From assembly GCA_015488565.1 (NCBI GenBank), contig WFNQ01000024.1, forward strand, positions 1 to 5,688: a stretch of 5,688 nt of DNA, given 5' to 3'. A program made the position numbers and the translations under genes. The stretch comes from Thiomicrorhabdus sp. (GTDB lineage: Bacteria > Pseudomonadota > Gammaproteobacteria > Thiomicrospirales > Thiomicrospiraceae). Below are positions 5,057-5,688 of the stretch, in pieces. Positions within the stretch are counted from its first letter, which is position 1. Every line of letters begins with the position of its first letter. The notes under the pieces were generated by a model that made no database searches, was not told where the DNA came from, and saw only the letters and a program-made list of their open reading frames with translations.

Positions 5057-5688
5057 ATGTTTATTGTTTATTCTCCAGAGGGTCAGAGTTTTATTGGGGC
5101 GACTCAAAAAATGCCGCCACTTAAAATTGACCCAATCAAACGTAGCAATCCTCTCGAAGATGATGTGACCGAAGGGTTTGATATGACGTCGGTTTTAGAT
5201 TTAAAACAGGGTAAAAAAAGTGCAGGGCATTCGGCCATTAAAGCCTATGAAGTGACTCAAAAAGAGCCTGCGCGAAGGGTGGTTGTTCGGGTTGCAGAAA
5301 TTATGAGTACGCCGGTTAGCGTGGTTTCGGATGAGAACACGCTTGAAGAAGCTTGGAATGTAATGCAAAAAAAACACATTCAACACCTACCCGTGATTCG
5401 GGAAGGCAAGTTGGTTGGGATGATTTCTCAAAGAGATCTGCTGTGCCGAGTCATTGTGAATAAAGAGGGCTTGTTGGAAGGGGTTAAGCGCGAAACCGTG
5501 GCGGATATTATGCAAGAAAAAGTGGTCACAACCACTGAAGATACCGATATTCGTCATATAGCGAATGTATTAAGTCAGTACGACATTGGGGCGTTGGTTA
5601 TTATGAGCCCTTATGAATCGCCTGTCGGAATCGTAACCAGAGGAGATATTATTAAGCGTTTAAGTAATGAGCCGCCACTTGAGTTGTA
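5057..5688 (+). CDS. Protein with two CBS domains, partial (3' end cut by the window)
   Basis: The 210 complete codons visible encode a soluble protein with an uncharacterised N-terminal region (1-75) and a tandem CBS pair (Bateman module), which usually senses adenosine nucleotides. CBS1 spans about 79-132 (VAEIMSTPVSVVSDENTL, then HIQHLPVIREGKLVGMISQRDLL) and CBS2 about 147-202 (VADIMQEKVVTTTEDTDI, then IGALVIMSPYESPVGIVTRGDIIKRL). The short tail NEPPLEL resembles the end of stand-alone CBS proteins, so probably only a few residues are missing. The final two bases, TA, could begin a stop codon or a Tyr codon. The ATG at 5057 is supported by AGAGGTGA upstream. The N-terminal part (MFIVYSPEGQSFIG) has no signal peptide or membrane helix and I do not recognise its fold. 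Nucleotide binding is inferred from the domain family, and the partner is unknown. Confidence 0.9.
   Translation, partial: MFIVYSPEGQSFIGATQKMPPLKIDPIKRSNPLEDDVTEGFDMTSVLDLKQGKKSAGHSAIKAYEVTQKEPARRVVVRVAEIMSTPVSVVSDENTLEEAWNVMQKKHIQHLPVIREGKLVGMISQRDLLCRVIVNKEGLLEGVKRETVADIMQEKVVTTTEDTDIRHIANVLSQYDIGALVIMSPYESPVGIVTRGDIIKRLSNEPPLEL

Noticed and set aside
5201..5386. Minus-strand open frame of 61 codons inside the CBS-domain gene
   Set aside because: It lies wholly antisense to a well-supported CBS coding region and shows no recognisable motif.
1..5688. CRISPR array, tRNA or rRNA gene, phage or defence module
   Set aside because: No regularly spaced direct repeats, no tRNA cloverleaf, no rRNA core sequence and no defence or phage protein motifs were found. 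Every substantial coding region is a recognised housekeeping or conserved family.

Overview
The window reads as ordinary chromosomal DNA of a moderately AT-rich gammaproteobacterium. A DUF3579 protein, a PilD-type prepilin peptidase, a type II IspA and an AroG-like DAHP synthase all fit that group. The overall flavour resembles the Thiomicrospira/Hydrogenovibrio/Thiomicrorhabdus sulfur oxidisers, but that placement is an impression from the proteins and was not tested.

Layout, left to right. A DAHP synthase (aroG-like, minus strand, 3' end cut by the window edge) is transcribed divergently from a small DUF3579 gene (plus strand). That gene ends in a hairpin region followed by a very strong bidirectional terminator at 1501-1542. 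About 400 bp without genes follows (1543-1947). It holds a 136-bp CTAG-flanked sequence that looks like an insertion-sequence end or MITE remnant, then a C/G-rich paired inverted repeat that resembles a REPIN/BIME and carries a short-loop G-quadruplex motif on the minus strand. Next come four minus-strand genes, in transcription order a 2-Cys peroxiredoxin, ispA (farnesyl diphosphate synthase), queD (queuosine/7-deazaguanine pathway) and pilD (prepilin peptidase). Divergent from the peroxiredoxin, a plus-strand gene for a protein with two CBS domains runs off the right end.

The genes serve separate housekeeping tasks: aromatic amino acid entry, isoprenoids, tRNA modification, type IV pilus/type II secretion processing and peroxide detoxification. 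The four minus-strand genes do not look like one tight functional operon. A terminator lies between the peroxiredoxin gene and ispA, queD has its own likely promoter, and a hairpin precedes pilD.

I see no clear undescribed multi-gene system. The points most worth a second look are the repeat-rich intergenic island (1569-1866) and the overlap of the peroxiredoxin terminator with the start of ispA, where three start codons compete.
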